32,218 nt of DNA from an uncultured Prevotellaceae bacterium (GCA_946403615.1 CAMJAO010000002.1:1-32218), one strand, 5' to 3'. Positions 19,801 through 25,339 are shown, numbered from the stretch's first letter. A program made the numbers and translations. Notes: generated by a model not told the origin, from the letters alone.

Positions 19801-21125
19801 TCAGGGTTGGTCAGTTCGCTGCTCTTGATGGAGTTGTTGTCCAACCACTCTACGGGCACATTCAGCACCATGTACTGATAATATTTGTTGGCTTCCAAAG
19901 AAGTATCGGTATAACCTTGTGTCTGACTGTCGTAAATGGCATCGTTTGAGCCGCGCTGTGTCCATGTTGCTCCCGATTCCGGAGAACCGTTCTTGTCGGT
20001 TGGCCGGCGGTAGATATAAGGCACAGACCGGCGGATGAAGTAATCGCCTGTAGCAAAGGCGTTCCATGAGAGCACTGCCTGTTTGTCGTATTGATTGTAT
20101 TCAGCCGTCAACCCGAAAGGCTCTGGCACTTCCGGCATGAAGTCATTCAACTTTCTTGAATAATCTTGCAACTTTTTATTCTTGTCGTTGCTCCATTTCA
20201 AACCGGCTGTGGCTTGAAGCGTCATGTCTATGCGTTTGAAGTTGCCTACCTCTTCTGGTATAGCCACATCATAGGGGTTTCTCATACCAGCTTTTCCCTC
20301 AAGTCTGTCGGTTTTGTAGAAATAACTCCCGTCTTGCAGTGTATATTTTAATTGTAAATCATAAGTGATGTAATGAGACACATGATCTTGCATCTCTGCA
20401 GGTATATCATCCTTAAAACCAGGCAGGGTAAAGGTTATTTTGTCGTATGACAATCGGTCGTGGAAAATGCCACTGCCGAAATCAACACTCGACAGACCTA
20501 AATCACTGCTGCAATAGGCGCTGCCCATGTTGCGGTTCTTGGTCGAACCGCCGTTGTGGATGAATTCATAATTGAAATACCATGTCTTTCCGGCCATGTC
20601 GGCGTTCCAGTAGTAGTCTATCTCAACGCACGGACGAAGTTCGGACGACGATTTTCTGATGGTGTATCTTACCTTGTTCGGACGTTTCTTTCGCACGTTG
20701 TTGTCGTTGCCGTCGCCCCATTCGTCCCATGTGGCAAACTGAATGACGGTATTGCCGTAAATGGAGTTGGTAAGAATGGCTTTGGTGCCCTCCAACACGT
20801 TGCGCGAGAAGATTTCCTTGTTTGTGCTGTCGTCTTCTCCCTGATCGCACTCTACATCCATCAGGTGCAGATGTGTGCCCGTCTGGTTAGAGCCGCTCCA
20901 TGCATGGATACTACCCACACGGCACCATGTGTCCTTGTTCTTACCATCCATAATCATGATGGAGAAATGCACATGGTCCTTGTATTGGGTGACCGTGAAG
21001 TTTTTATCATAGTCTAGTTCATCAGCCAGGGCAGGACTGACCATAAACGAGAACAACATGACTATCATCCAAGTCCAAAACCTGGACGAAGAAATAACCT
21101 GAGAATGAAGTCTTTGGTATTTCAT
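10884..21125 (-). CDS. Giant exported multidomain LamG/fibronectin-like surface protein, copy 2 (3413 aa)
   Basis: This is the paralog of the 3408-aa gene downstream, with the same module order: signal peptide (1-34, ending S-P-A-L-A), conserved N-terminal domain, Fn3-like modules (about 340-680), LamG with insert (about 733-1042), carboxypeptidase-regulatory-like domain (from about 1140), middle region with R-R-P-P-G-S and G-D-T-Y-I-G-R, two LamG modules (about 2346-2505 and 2551-2727), Ig-like module near 2880 and the tail ending in K-V-V-I-K-R-R. I chose the ATG at 21125 rather than the in-frame ATG at 21179, because it places the signal peptide and cleavage site at the same residue (34) as in copy 1. 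Unlike copy 1 it carries an acidic D-E-E repeat near residue 2242. The first LamG insert differs strongly from copy 1. A surface glycan- or matrix-binding role is inferred from the domains; no enzyme motif is seen. Confidence 0.88.
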   Translation of the reverse strand: MKYQRLHSQVISSSRFWTWMIVMLFSFMVSPALADELDYDKNFTVTQYKDHVHFSIMIMDGKNKDTWCRVGSIHAWSGSNQTGTHLHLMDVECDQGEDDSTNKEIFSRNVLEGTKAILTNSIYGNTVIQFATWDEWGDGNDNNVRKKRPNKVRYTIRKSSSELRPCVEIDYYWNADMAGKTWYFNYEFIHNGGSTKNRNMGSAYCSSDLGLSSVDFGSGIFHDRLSYDKITFTLPGFKDDIPAEMQDHVSHYITYDLQLKYTLQDGSYFYKTDRLEGKAGMRNPYDVAIPEEVGNFKRIDMTLQATAGLKWSNDKNKKLQDYSRKLNDFMPEVPEPFGLTAEYNQYDKQAVLSWNAFATGDYFIRRSVPYIYRRPTDKNGSPESGATWTQRGSNDAIYDSQTQGYTDTSLEANKYYQYMVLNVPVEWLDNNSIKSSELTNPEERLINRLGHCVSEPIATLPNVSIYNLAQDTTVTDKVRLTWEYSRVPVNADNVNFEVKRRLKGSSEWANYGNATLPSAPTAGSVASFTDTDLPSVSETFEYKIVLNINDGKNTFESDVITAGLLSGSVVLSVDATKGTHEDVVRVLWKVKQVGTANSNFEVSRRYAGSTDEFMKIYSVSGNTDNYTYEDNTVQPGYYYEYKVECYSGDKDTYTDNNYQNVLSDVGFCQARGVISGRISFGTGTAVENVRVSLRSSEDPESNGARGYSQHVNGASTGITWAADSVETSKLFGDNQDYSLQMFVRPDEGMANGAVLSEIPGVGRLLLGSKTAEGHKVILEKYGMKTTEKGSYSSIIQFRGVLYYKDINEPTRETMFGTVYNTTTAYGMFNELLNDGYTMIDDVTLGPDSENPAYVNIKIFQKETTLDVNMVISNTSWKGTLYDTRQVLPATIYSSFTLQKIGDELKLIINDSTTVSSQFVQTGEKDYHFSDNNSYLYPEATVYADCLHSAIVNGTLDSWLDKWVRRNLSPNGTKTTDIRKFMKNFSVGGADDSTEETAFKGHVTEVRVWNHVLTESEMTSYADRVMNGREPGLKLYWPMDEGIDRFVFDASYSNDVPNGRHATVGNNILSSRLIPSEEQLSRYGMTNANGEYIIRGIPFVGSGSTYTVTPTKNIHTFNPMTRNGFIGNGSLALNNFDFTDQSSFPVRGTVTYLNTNIPADSIQFKIDGSLVQDKNGASMSDSNGEFEISVPIGEHLIEAYKNGHRLTSFPLNGSTYDFHQGETINFIDSTLVNVTGRINGGFSDQNEPVGFGRSENRLGKATIKLSLGKESMCSFNYILNEHGEGSFGTTDLPVESATPEIKSTSRRGGGSHDDTYYIYITTDEKTGEYSALLPPLKYKVESITFDGGSDYDDLPIFAQNLPIIDATNTIKESMMKDTLTVDGIKTEYYYSAKMNRQYRATPTILVSQRGMKNGAFGEEKVPVLNLDNSIDSVAVIRYTDTGYQYIYDYPLFRQEQNYEFDIDVFEHYVNQDSGKEYKEIPLDANINIYNEGCMSTTVYAETVTIDGQEVEAGTAYEVQHIKAKADKKGHISYLWKGGWPNLADGHLRNITISTEIGGRTTMWKAPGSSSDALDAILLGSMITGKNFVTSGPDHVDMILRRPPGSTSVASLQTETLTTNTTGECTNENSTFGGGAYISATPTFEISQGTVLGIAILAKSKFKIIIDENLQDFDTYGSSVTVSDADTYSVTEQMKTPSNAKFVQYQGDTYIGRASNLLFGKGRELNLFKNSDGTYSIDTKESICVGQSFTTTFVYPQAHIEETLIPNWEAILDEKLVYMEGDLYAKKEELKVPGKVMYYTNYKRGDREYAHTNGDTDFWTPEQIKAAHGFPSYIIVNGTEQEGVNDEVNWYIEQIRLWKERIKDNEKDKLDAFSNEKYFLDNYSIAGGTSVSQTNKHTHTKNTSHKHTYNYNLNSETHLGAMLNDAGSYAIIKYTSNEGWTKDTTTVNSNTQTVSWTLSDAEPTTSLSVDVYKSPSGWGPIFRTRGGQTSNPYEGATYTKYYNEGTKLDEATMRVEYPVLRVNGANRITDVPVGGEAKFNLVLSNLSETNTPSKYVLEAIDGSNPQGAILTIDGTPLSMGYTGRTVRLAGNESVHKTLFVKQSDRSITKYEDIRLVLRSEKDVRTHSDTIRLSVEFVPASAIVELKVSRTVLNLPDFNNKGGFETTIYNLDRQDEGLKGIRLQYRRKGTDSWGVIKQWSLDPKKVGNGYEPMPEGSSFTVPVSFPSDGEYEMRAQTFGTYGDEEDEEDEEVEEVTYETDIITVVQDLRGPKILGMPSPENGILTYLNRNNMHVRYNEVLNGNTLSHTDNFVIEGELNNSSVDEAYADVAYQLNSSPCYTEATYTLENKDVAVGMWFYRQGDGIIMTIGKDRLFFSLSTINGGKVLLGLGEGNESVQSDVMLPENKWNYIAISYKHSTEEDSNNYLTVMYVNSETDPVYIVKDMVVNEMFGNGQIGIGGFNMKGMMHDLTLWNTYKSVTELYETRDETKANYTPGLIGYWRMDEGHGTTLADKVRSRDITLPTESWYINNRNLAAHLDGTNPFKVDISTFVPRATDNFAVELWFRAEQTASNANAKLLSALNSLEVGFKDSKLVLSKSTRTVDANNVEQVTVAEEITLSNANYIDNQWHHFALNVRRGTSAVAYIDGQPVKTMPETSIPAVNSHYLVIGGELTLLDEQGTNAGGTTNLFTGDIDEVRIWNAAITSKLLDKRRYERLDSTYSGLIGYFPMESIHRTTAGTVEATFTTKNFGNNKVHRLTAEGQVTESVNAPALKPGSQHMRLNQNEFDFTAANDDIYFSFKPFMLPKMDGNDFSVTIENIKDEHGNPSEPVEWMFHADFASLNWDVEAIDLEKEWDSSLTFDMKVNNYADVGDTQIYEIIGLPSWITVDETIGIMNKNVETISFTILPSVPVGRYEEYIYISDNHGIKRMFQLNLKVKGNEPDWSVNPSLYESNMSLCGQIYIDDKIHTNPDSKIAAFDAYGNCCGVAGPKYMPSRDSYYINMVIYGGSSSELSTSERNLTFKMYDASTGKTYSVVEFSLPNKGKPSVLTYAPDALYGTYDEPVAFYATDQLQQVVQLEKGWTWMSIFVQPQSTDIADVLPKNANDLKKLQNIKGHKAFATVNKSGSGIMGELTEIVPGNMYKIQTSGKINLELIGSVINVREQSQTIYPGHNWIGTLSNVVMSPEQAFADLAPVNGDMVKTRGAFSSYRDGIWEGELRNIVPGEGYIYTSKDTKEKTFHYPTVSGGLAASNAASFTWRAPLRRTMSYEPVDEHLYPDNMNMIAVVKKDGSLVEDAEVAAFVNGECRGAVDYNNGYYFLTVLGSSSEDLNETVEIIVRIGGEEYAVASQPFVSDAFYGTLDEPYVLDVDATAIRTVTFDDIDDDEDWFTLQGVKLNHRPAQQGVYLHRGEKVVIKRR
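14372..14409 (-). repeat. In-frame acidic repeat (D/E-rich) in giant protein 2
   Basis: The plus strand here is a C/T-rich run built on repeats of the word TCCTCCTCG. On the coding strand it gives G-D-E-E-D-E-E-D-E-E-V-E-E (near residue 2242). Copy 1 has only N-Q-E-V at the aligned point. It looks like a slippage-driven in-frame expansion just before the conserved V-T-Y-E-T strand, probably in a surface loop. Confidence 0.75.
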
Positions 21126-21222
21126 AACAGTTAAATAATAATTGTACGTATATTTTACGTCACTTGCACCTTGAATCATTTTAATTAATGAGGTGCTGTC
21201 GATGGCGTATCCTTTTGTTGTG

Positions 21223-21230
21223 CAAAGATA
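21223..21230 (-). promoter_or_regulatory. Promoter -7 box of giant gene 2
   Basis: TATCTTTG on the minus strand (21230-21223) is identical to the -7 octamer of giant gene 1 and lies 98 bp before the ATG at 21125. I find no good TTTG at the expected -33 position, which fits a promoter that depends on an activator bound at the paired sites further upstream. Confidence 0.55.
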
Positions 21231-21281
21231 TGTTTAGGTGATGAAACCTTTTGTTGTTTTTCTGTCTATTTCTTGATTTTG

Positions 21282-21310
21282 TTCGGACAAGTATATAAAT
21301 TTCGGACAAA
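21282..21310 (-). promoter_or_regulatory. Paired 19-bp-spaced TTGTCCGAA sites upstream of giant gene 2
   Basis: TTCGGACAA occurs on the plus strand at 21282-21290 and 21301-21309, perfect 9-bp direct repeats with a 19-bp period (TTGTCCGAA on the coding strand). The first GACAA starts 56 bp upstream of the -7 octamer, compared with 57 bp for giant gene 1. Shared word, period and distance suggest one regulator for both giant genes. Confidence 0.6.
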
Positions 21311-21369
21311 TCAGGGCTTTTAGTCAAAAAATGTCTGTTCTAGTCGCTGTTTTATGTCTGAATAAAGAG

Positions 21370-21452
21370 AGAAGTTAAGTGGTTTATTCTCAGGTCGAAA
21401 TTCCAGCTGAAATAACTGAGATGTACGCCTGAGACATAATTACTTAACTTCT
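21370..21452 (-). terminator. Long hairpin after the 67-aa gene
   Basis: AGAAGTTAAGT (21370-21380) pairs perfectly with ACTTAACTTCT (21442-21452), and inside it CTCAGG (21389-21394) pairs with CCTGAG (21428-21433). The nested arms form a long interrupted stem beginning 16 bp past the stop at 21468. It probably ends the 374-aa/67-aa transcript and insulates giant gene 2. There is no strong T run, so the mechanism is uncertain. Confidence 0.5.
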
Positions 21453-21467
21453 ATCGTTCTTGCCGCG

Positions 21468-21671
21468 TTATTCTTCCCAAACGGATTTCTCGCGGATGTC
21501 TGTTTCGTCTTCGAAGTTGTTCATCTGGTTGCCTTCGCCCAAAGAGGCGTCTATTTCTCCGCCAGACACCGTGATGAGACCCGATTCGGTTTCAGGGTCG
21601 AAGGAATTGTTCAACAGTGGGGCATAACGCACCACTTTACATGCAGGAATGATATATTGTTGCTTTTTCAT
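21468..21671 (-). CDS. Small 67-aa protein of unknown function
   Basis: The 67-residue product begins M-K-K-Q-Q-Y-I-I-P-A and ends in an acidic stretch closing K-S-V-W-E-E. It has one cysteine (residue 11), a central S-G-G and no membrane segment or clear signal peptide. From memory, short proteins with an M-K-K-x-Y-I-x-P-like start are frequent near exported proteins in Prevotella, but I know of no assigned function. It lies 57 bp after the 374-aa gene on the same strand with no promoter box seen between, so the two are probably cotranscribed; a long hairpin follows. The reading frame is supported by this spacing and by composition; homology was not tested. Confidence 0.6.
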   Translation of the reverse strand: MKKQQYIIPACKVVRYAPLLNNSFDPETESGLITVSGGEIDASLGEGNQMNNFEDETDIREKSVWEE

Positions 21672-21728
21672 TTTCTAAAATAATTTGCCGAATGAAGGCA
21701 TGTCTGTTTTCTACTTACTCCTTTTATC

Positions 21729-22853
21729 TTACTTCCTGATTACCACTTTCTTGCTTCCGTTCAGATAAATGCCTGATTTCACAGGGCGTGTGGTGAGACG
21801 TTGTCCTGAAAGTGTGAACCACTCGTCGGACTCGGCATCGGTCACTTCGATCAGTTTCATGTTCTCGATCCCGTCAATCACATCCTCTACGATGAAGGGT
21901 GAGAGAGCCGCATTGGCGCCCATCGACTTCAAATCTTCGGTCGGCACCTGCAAATATGCGCGGTTGGCACCGAGAGTGCCACCTGAGGTGGGGTGGAACT
22001 TGCCTTGATAGAGTACCATGTTGGTCTTGTTGCCGTCGGTCTTTCCGATGGTTGTAGGCTCTGTGACACCTACCAGCATGTTGTCGTTGTAGGTGATAGT
22101 GGTGTTGACGCGCTTCAGATAGACGGTGCTCGAGGTGTTTTCAATATGGTGCATCAGCACTCCCTCGCCAGCCACGACGTATTTTACACGTTTGATGTAT
22201 ATCTCTTTCGTCTCACTGCGCATCTCTGTGGGGATATAAAAAAGGAACTGCGCATCCTGACTCTCGTCATAGAAGGTGGCATTGCCACAGAATGTGCCTA
22301 ATTCGCCATTGAGCGTGAATTTGCCGTAAACCTCGGCATCGCCGAACTCCTGGTCAGAAACCAGCGCGGCAGGCAGGTTCACTGCCACATCCTCGGTCAG
22401 GATACTCTTGAGTGTACTTGTGGTAAAGTGAATGCCGTCATCGTCCGGGTCAACATATCCGTCAATTTCTATCGTGTTGACGAGATGATCTTCACCCAAT
22501 CGCATCATCAGGGTGCGAATGTTGTCTACCGACATGCCGCTGCCAAGATTGAGATACTCCAATTGGTCGAGAACGTCATCAAGCGAACCACTCGCAAAAA
22601 CTGGGTCGCCGCCATCGATGTAAAGACTCTGCAAATGGCTGCATCCCCAAAAAGCACCTTCTTGCACTTCGGTTACAGTCGAGGGGATGGTCAGTGATTC
22701 TTGACTCCATGCTGATTCGTTCACTCCAACGATAATGGTTTGTTCGTCATCGTCGTAAATGAAATAATCATTCTGGTCATCTGCCAAGATTTGCAGATTA
22801 ACGCACATGAGAAAAAAAAATACAATTTTTGAAACTTTGTAAAGTTGTGTCAT
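21729..22853 (-). CDS. Exported BspA-like leucine-rich-repeat protein (374 aa)
   Basis: The N-terminus is a signal peptide with a hydrophobic core I-V-F-F-F-L-M-C-V, probably cleaved after L-A near residue 24. Residues about 40-80 carry a BspA-type (LRR_5) repeat, with L-T-I-P-S-T-V-T-E-V followed by G-A-F-W-G-C and L-Q-S-L-Y-I. Residues about 170-330 form a beta-rich domain common in Prevotella exported proteins, with G-E-G-V-L, N-M-L-V-G-V and G-A-N-R-A-Y-L. The last 35 residues, W-F-T-L-S-G-Q-R-L to K-K-V-V-I-R-K, match the tails of both giant proteins. BspA-like repeats often mediate surface binding, so an exported or surface role is inferred. It appears to lead a two-gene unit with the 67-aa gene. 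A run of nine T lies in the signal-peptide codons. Confidence 0.8.
   Translation of the reverse strand: MTQLYKVSKIVFFFLMCVNLQILADDQNDYFIYDDDEQTIIVGVNESAWSQESLTIPSTVTEVQEGAFWGCSHLQSLYIDGGDPVFASGSLDDVLDQLEYLNLGSGMSVDNIRTLMMRLGEDHLVNTIEIDGYVDPDDDGIHFTTSTLKSILTEDVAVNLPAALVSDQEFGDAEVYGKFTLNGELGTFCGNATFYDESQDAQFLFYIPTEMRSETKEIYIKRVKYVVAGEGVLMHHIENTSSTVYLKRVNTTITYNDNMLVGVTEPTTIGKTDGNKTNMVLYQGKFHPTSGGTLGANRAYLQVPTEDLKSMGANAALSPFIVEDVIDGIENMKLIEVTDAESDEWFTLSGQRLTTRPVKSGIYLNGSKKVVIRK
22812..22820 (-). repeat. Nine-base T tract in the signal-peptide codons
   Basis: Nine consecutive A on the plus strand (T on the coding strand) encode F-F-F in the signal peptide of the 374-aa protein. A one-base slip would shift the frame within the first 15 codons and abolish the protein, so it could act as a phase-variation switch. 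Confidence 0.6.
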
Positions 22854-22954
22854 TGTGTATAATTATTGAAAATTTTCTGCATATTTGTGTTAAGCCTATC
22901 GTGTACATAGAGTGCAATACGATATAATGAGCAGATATATTTGAATTTGGGGTG

Positions 22955-22962
22955 CAAAGTTA
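22955..22962 (-). promoter_or_regulatory. Promoter -7 box for the 374-aa/67-aa unit
   Basis: TAACTTTG on the minus strand (22962-22955) fits TAnnTTTG and lies about 100 bp before the ATG at 22853. No convincing TTTG is found 19-21 bp upstream, and the paired TTGTC sites of the giant genes are absent. Confidence 0.5.
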
Positions 22963-23071
22963 TGGTATATTTATGAAATAGTTCTCATTTTTTTGTAAAA
23001 AAAATAAAATCGGGTTAAAATGGCCCGTTTTTGTTCCTGTTTTAACAAAAGATGCTATTAATCAAATAGAT

Positions 23072-23114
23072 AACACTGATAAATCCGCTGAAGTGAAACG
23101 AATTTATCAGTGTT
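23072..23114 (-). terminator. Terminator-like hairpin after the TonB-dependent receptor gene
   Basis: A perfect 13-bp inverted repeat, AACACTGATAAAT (23072-23084) and ATTTATCAGTGTT (23102-23114), with a 17-nt loop lies about 50 bp past the receptor stop. The stem is AT-rich and no strong T tract follows, so termination is likely but not certain. Confidence 0.6.
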
Positions 23115-23161
23115 GACATCAAAATTTGCCAAATGGGTATATTTGTAATAAATATAAGTGC

Positions 23162-25258
23162 CTAAAACGCTATGGGCACCACGATTTTCAGGGTCACATT
23201 GCGCCCCATGTTGTATATGCCCTGACGGCCGGTCACACGGTTCAGGTCGGCGTATTTCAGACGGCTCAGATGGCTTTGGTAGGCTCGGTTGGTCAGGTTG
23301 TCGGCATTCAGATACACTTCGGCGATTTTCTTTCCGTGCCAAAGTATGTCTGTGCCAGCCGACATGTTCAACAGCGTGTACGATGGCGTGGCGGTTTCAG
23401 TATTGTCTGCGCGGTAATAGTGGTCTTGACGCAGATAACACTCCAGACCCACCGAGACGAAAGCATTGGTGAACGCGGAGTGGTGTTCGTGTGTGATTTC
23501 CCATTTCAGGTCACTCGTCCACCGTGGAGCGGGCGTGAAGGGCAGATAGCGTGTCTCCGCTGGTTGGTGCAACTGCCTTGCGTCGACGTATGAGAAGGTG
23601 TTCTCAAAGTGGATGCTGTGGATGGGGTGGAGGTCGACACCAGCTTCGAAACCTAACAACCGCGCGTCACCCGAGTCGAACTGATAGGTGAGATAGCCCT
23701 CTTCCATCGTCTCGTTGATGCGCCGCGAGAATATGTAATGATCGATGCGGTTGGCGAAGAAAGCCACTTGTGCTGATAGATAGCGCGTGGCGATGTCGAT
23801 GCCCAAGTCGGCCTGTATGCTCTGTTCCGCTTTCAATGATTGGTCGCCCAGTTCGTAGCGCACGGTGCCTTCATGCACACCGTTCGATGCCAGTTCGCTC
23901 ATGTTGGGAGCGCGGTATCCGCGAGCCACATTCAGACGGACGTTGAGTTGGCGGTTCACGTTCCACACGGCCCCGATGCTGCCCGACAGTCCGTTGAAAT
24001 GACGATGGAAATCGGCAAAACGCTCTTCATCATCGTCGATGAGACGGTGACTGTGCAGGTCGCGACGGTCGAAGCGCAAGCCACCGTTGAGGGTCCAGTT
24101 GTTAAAGGTGCGTGTAGCGGTGGCATACACTCCGGCATCAAACAAATGATAGGCGGGGATGAGGTATTCGTCGCCTTTGTTGAGCGATCGTTGGTACATG
24201 CCGTTGACGCCGGCTGCCAGTTTCCATCCTTCTAACTCCTCGGTCAGATAGCGCACATCGTAGGTGAGGGTGTGCTGCTGGAAATAGAGACCATATTCGT
24301 CGGCGCTCTCCTCAAACTCCTGGCGGCGGTTTTGCTGATAGCCGACAATGGCTTTCAGCGAACCGTGAGGAAGGTAGAACGCATTGTCGGAAATGGCTTT
24401 GTAATGATAAACCTGCTGGAAGGGCAGTCCGTGGGCGTAAGTCTTCACATTGTCGGTCGACGACTCCAATTCGCCCGTTTCTTCGTCACGCTCGCCCTCA
24501 ATGATGCTCGGGGTGAGATGGTAATAGCCGAGTTTCAGATGGGAATGACCCCAATATCGGTTCAGACCGATCATGCCCGACAATGCCTGCTCACGGAATT
24601 GTGAGTTGGGCACATAGCCGTCGTATTTGTTTTTGTAGGCGTGTGCCATCTTGCCGCTGTAGCGCGCGTTCCACACCAATCCCTTCTGATTGCCTGCCAT
24701 ATTGAGCGAATAACCCCAAAGACCGTTGTTGGTCTGGTATTCGGTGCTCACGTTTCCACGTATCTCTCCGTCGGAGAGGGTAGGGGCGCCATGGAAGATG
24801 ACAACGCCAGCCATCGCGTCTGAACCGTACATCAGCGAGGCAGGACCTTTCAGCACTTCTACGGAGTGCACCTCTTGTGCGTCTATCTCGATGCCGTGCT
24901 CGTCGCCCCACTGCTGACCCTCTTGACGCACTCCGTCATTCATCACGATAATTCGGTTATAGCCCAAGCCGCGGATGACGGGCTTGGAGATGCCGCTGCC
25001 CGTGGTGATTTGGCTGATGCCTGGTTGGTGGGCAATGGCATCGACGATGTTGGTGGCTGCAGTAGCGTGCAAATCGCTCAGGGTCATGATGCTCACTGGT
25101 GCCGTGGCTTGTTTCAACTTGATGCTTCCTGCTACGCCGGTCACCACGATTTCATTCAAATTCAGATGTTGGTAAAATATATCGGTGCTATCCGATACTT
25201 CTTGGGCTTGCACTGCCGCGCCGCACGCCAGCAATGCCGCCATGATATATTGTCTCAT
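23162..25258 (-). CDS. TonB-dependent outer-membrane receptor (698 aa), probably for a metal or metal complex
   Basis: The protein has a signal peptide (about 1-19, ending V-Q-A-Q), a TonB-box-like segment at residues 34-41 (L-N-E-I-V-V-T-G), a plug domain to about 165 with I-R-G-L-G-Y-N-R-I and V-E-V-L-K-G-P-A-S-L-M-Y-G-S, then a 22-strand-type beta barrel ending in a terminal phenylalanine. A length near 700 is normal for transporters of siderophores, haem, zinc, copper or cobalamin. It lacks the N-terminal carboxypeptidase-like domain of SusC proteins and no SusD neighbour exists, so a polysaccharide role is unlikely. Histidine clusters (H-S-H-R, F-H-R-H-F, H-E-H-H) and the upstream His/Cys-rich protein favour a metal substrate; this is inferred. 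The gene follows the small protein by 81 bp, with no consensus promoter seen between, so the two are probably an operon. Confidence 0.85.
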   Translation of the reverse strand: MRQYIMAALLACGAAVQAQEVSDSTDIFYQHLNLNEIVVTGVAGSIKLKQATAPVSIMTLSDLHATAATNIVDAIAHQPGISQITTGSGISKPVIRGLGYNRIIVMNDGVRQEGQQWGDEHGIEIDAQEVHSVEVLKGPASLMYGSDAMAGVVIFHGAPTLSDGEIRGNVSTEYQTNNGLWGYSLNMAGNQKGLVWNARYSGKMAHAYKNKYDGYVPNSQFREQALSGMIGLNRYWGHSHLKLGYYHLTPSIIEGERDEETGELESSTDNVKTYAHGLPFQQVYHYKAISDNAFYLPHGSLKAIVGYQQNRRQEFEESADEYGLYFQQHTLTYDVRYLTEELEGWKLAAGVNGMYQRSLNKGDEYLIPAYHLFDAGVYATATRTFNNWTLNGGLRFDRRDLHSHRLIDDDEERFADFHRHFNGLSGSIGAVWNVNRQLNVRLNVARGYRAPNMSELASNGVHEGTVRYELGDQSLKAEQSIQADLGIDIATRYLSAQVAFFANRIDHYIFSRRINETMEEGYLTYQFDSGDARLLGFEAGVDLHPIHSIHFENTFSYVDARQLHQPAETRYLPFTPAPRWTSDLKWEITHEHHSAFTNAFVSVGLECYLRQDHYYRADNTETATPSYTLLNMSAGTDILWHGKKIAEVYLNADNLTNRAYQSHLSRLKYADLNRVTGRQGIYNMGRNVTLKIVVPIAF

Positions 25259-25294
25259 TATAAAATGTCGAAAATTAATGTTATAAACAATTAC

Positions 25295-25320
25295 GCCTAG
25301 GTGGCTAGATGTTCCTAGGC
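25295..25320. promoter_or_regulatory. GCCTAGG hairpin in the receptor leader
   Basis: GCCTAGG (25295-25301) and CCTAGGC (25314-25320) form a perfect 7-bp GC-rich stem with a 12-nt loop between the small His/Cys-rich gene and the receptor ATG. It could be an attenuator, an mRNA processing point or a protein-binding palindrome. It ends 37 bp from the start codon. Confidence 0.5.
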
Positions 25321-25339
25321 TGTCTTAAATCCTCTAAAA

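Larger units (their letters stand above)
21126..21467. other. Intergenic region upstream of giant gene 2
   Basis: This 342-bp AT-rich gap contains the leader, -7 box and paired TTGTCCGAA sites of giant gene 2, then the long hairpin that closes the 67-aa gene transcript. I see no extra gene in it. Confidence 0.7.
22854..23161. other. Intergenic region between the TonB receptor and the 374-aa gene
   Basis: This 308-bp AT-rich gap holds the receptor's terminator-like hairpin (23072-23114), the -7 box for the 374-aa gene and an AT-rich leader. A weaker inverted repeat, CGGG...CCCG, lies near 23011-23027. No coding sequence is evident. Confidence 0.65.

Noticed and set aside
258..21125. The two giant genes as an assembly duplication
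   Set aside because: They differ at many positions throughout, have distinct promoters and loops, and several segments barely align, so they are genuine old paralogs.
21126..21179. Upstream start for giant gene 2 at 21179
   Set aside because: It would add 18 residues with no match in copy 1; the ATG at 21125 aligns the signal peptide and cleavage site exactly.
23162..25258. TonB receptor as a SusC-type glycan importer
   Set aside because: There is no N-terminal carboxypeptidase-like domain, no SusD neighbour and the length is about 300 residues short of typical SusC proteins.
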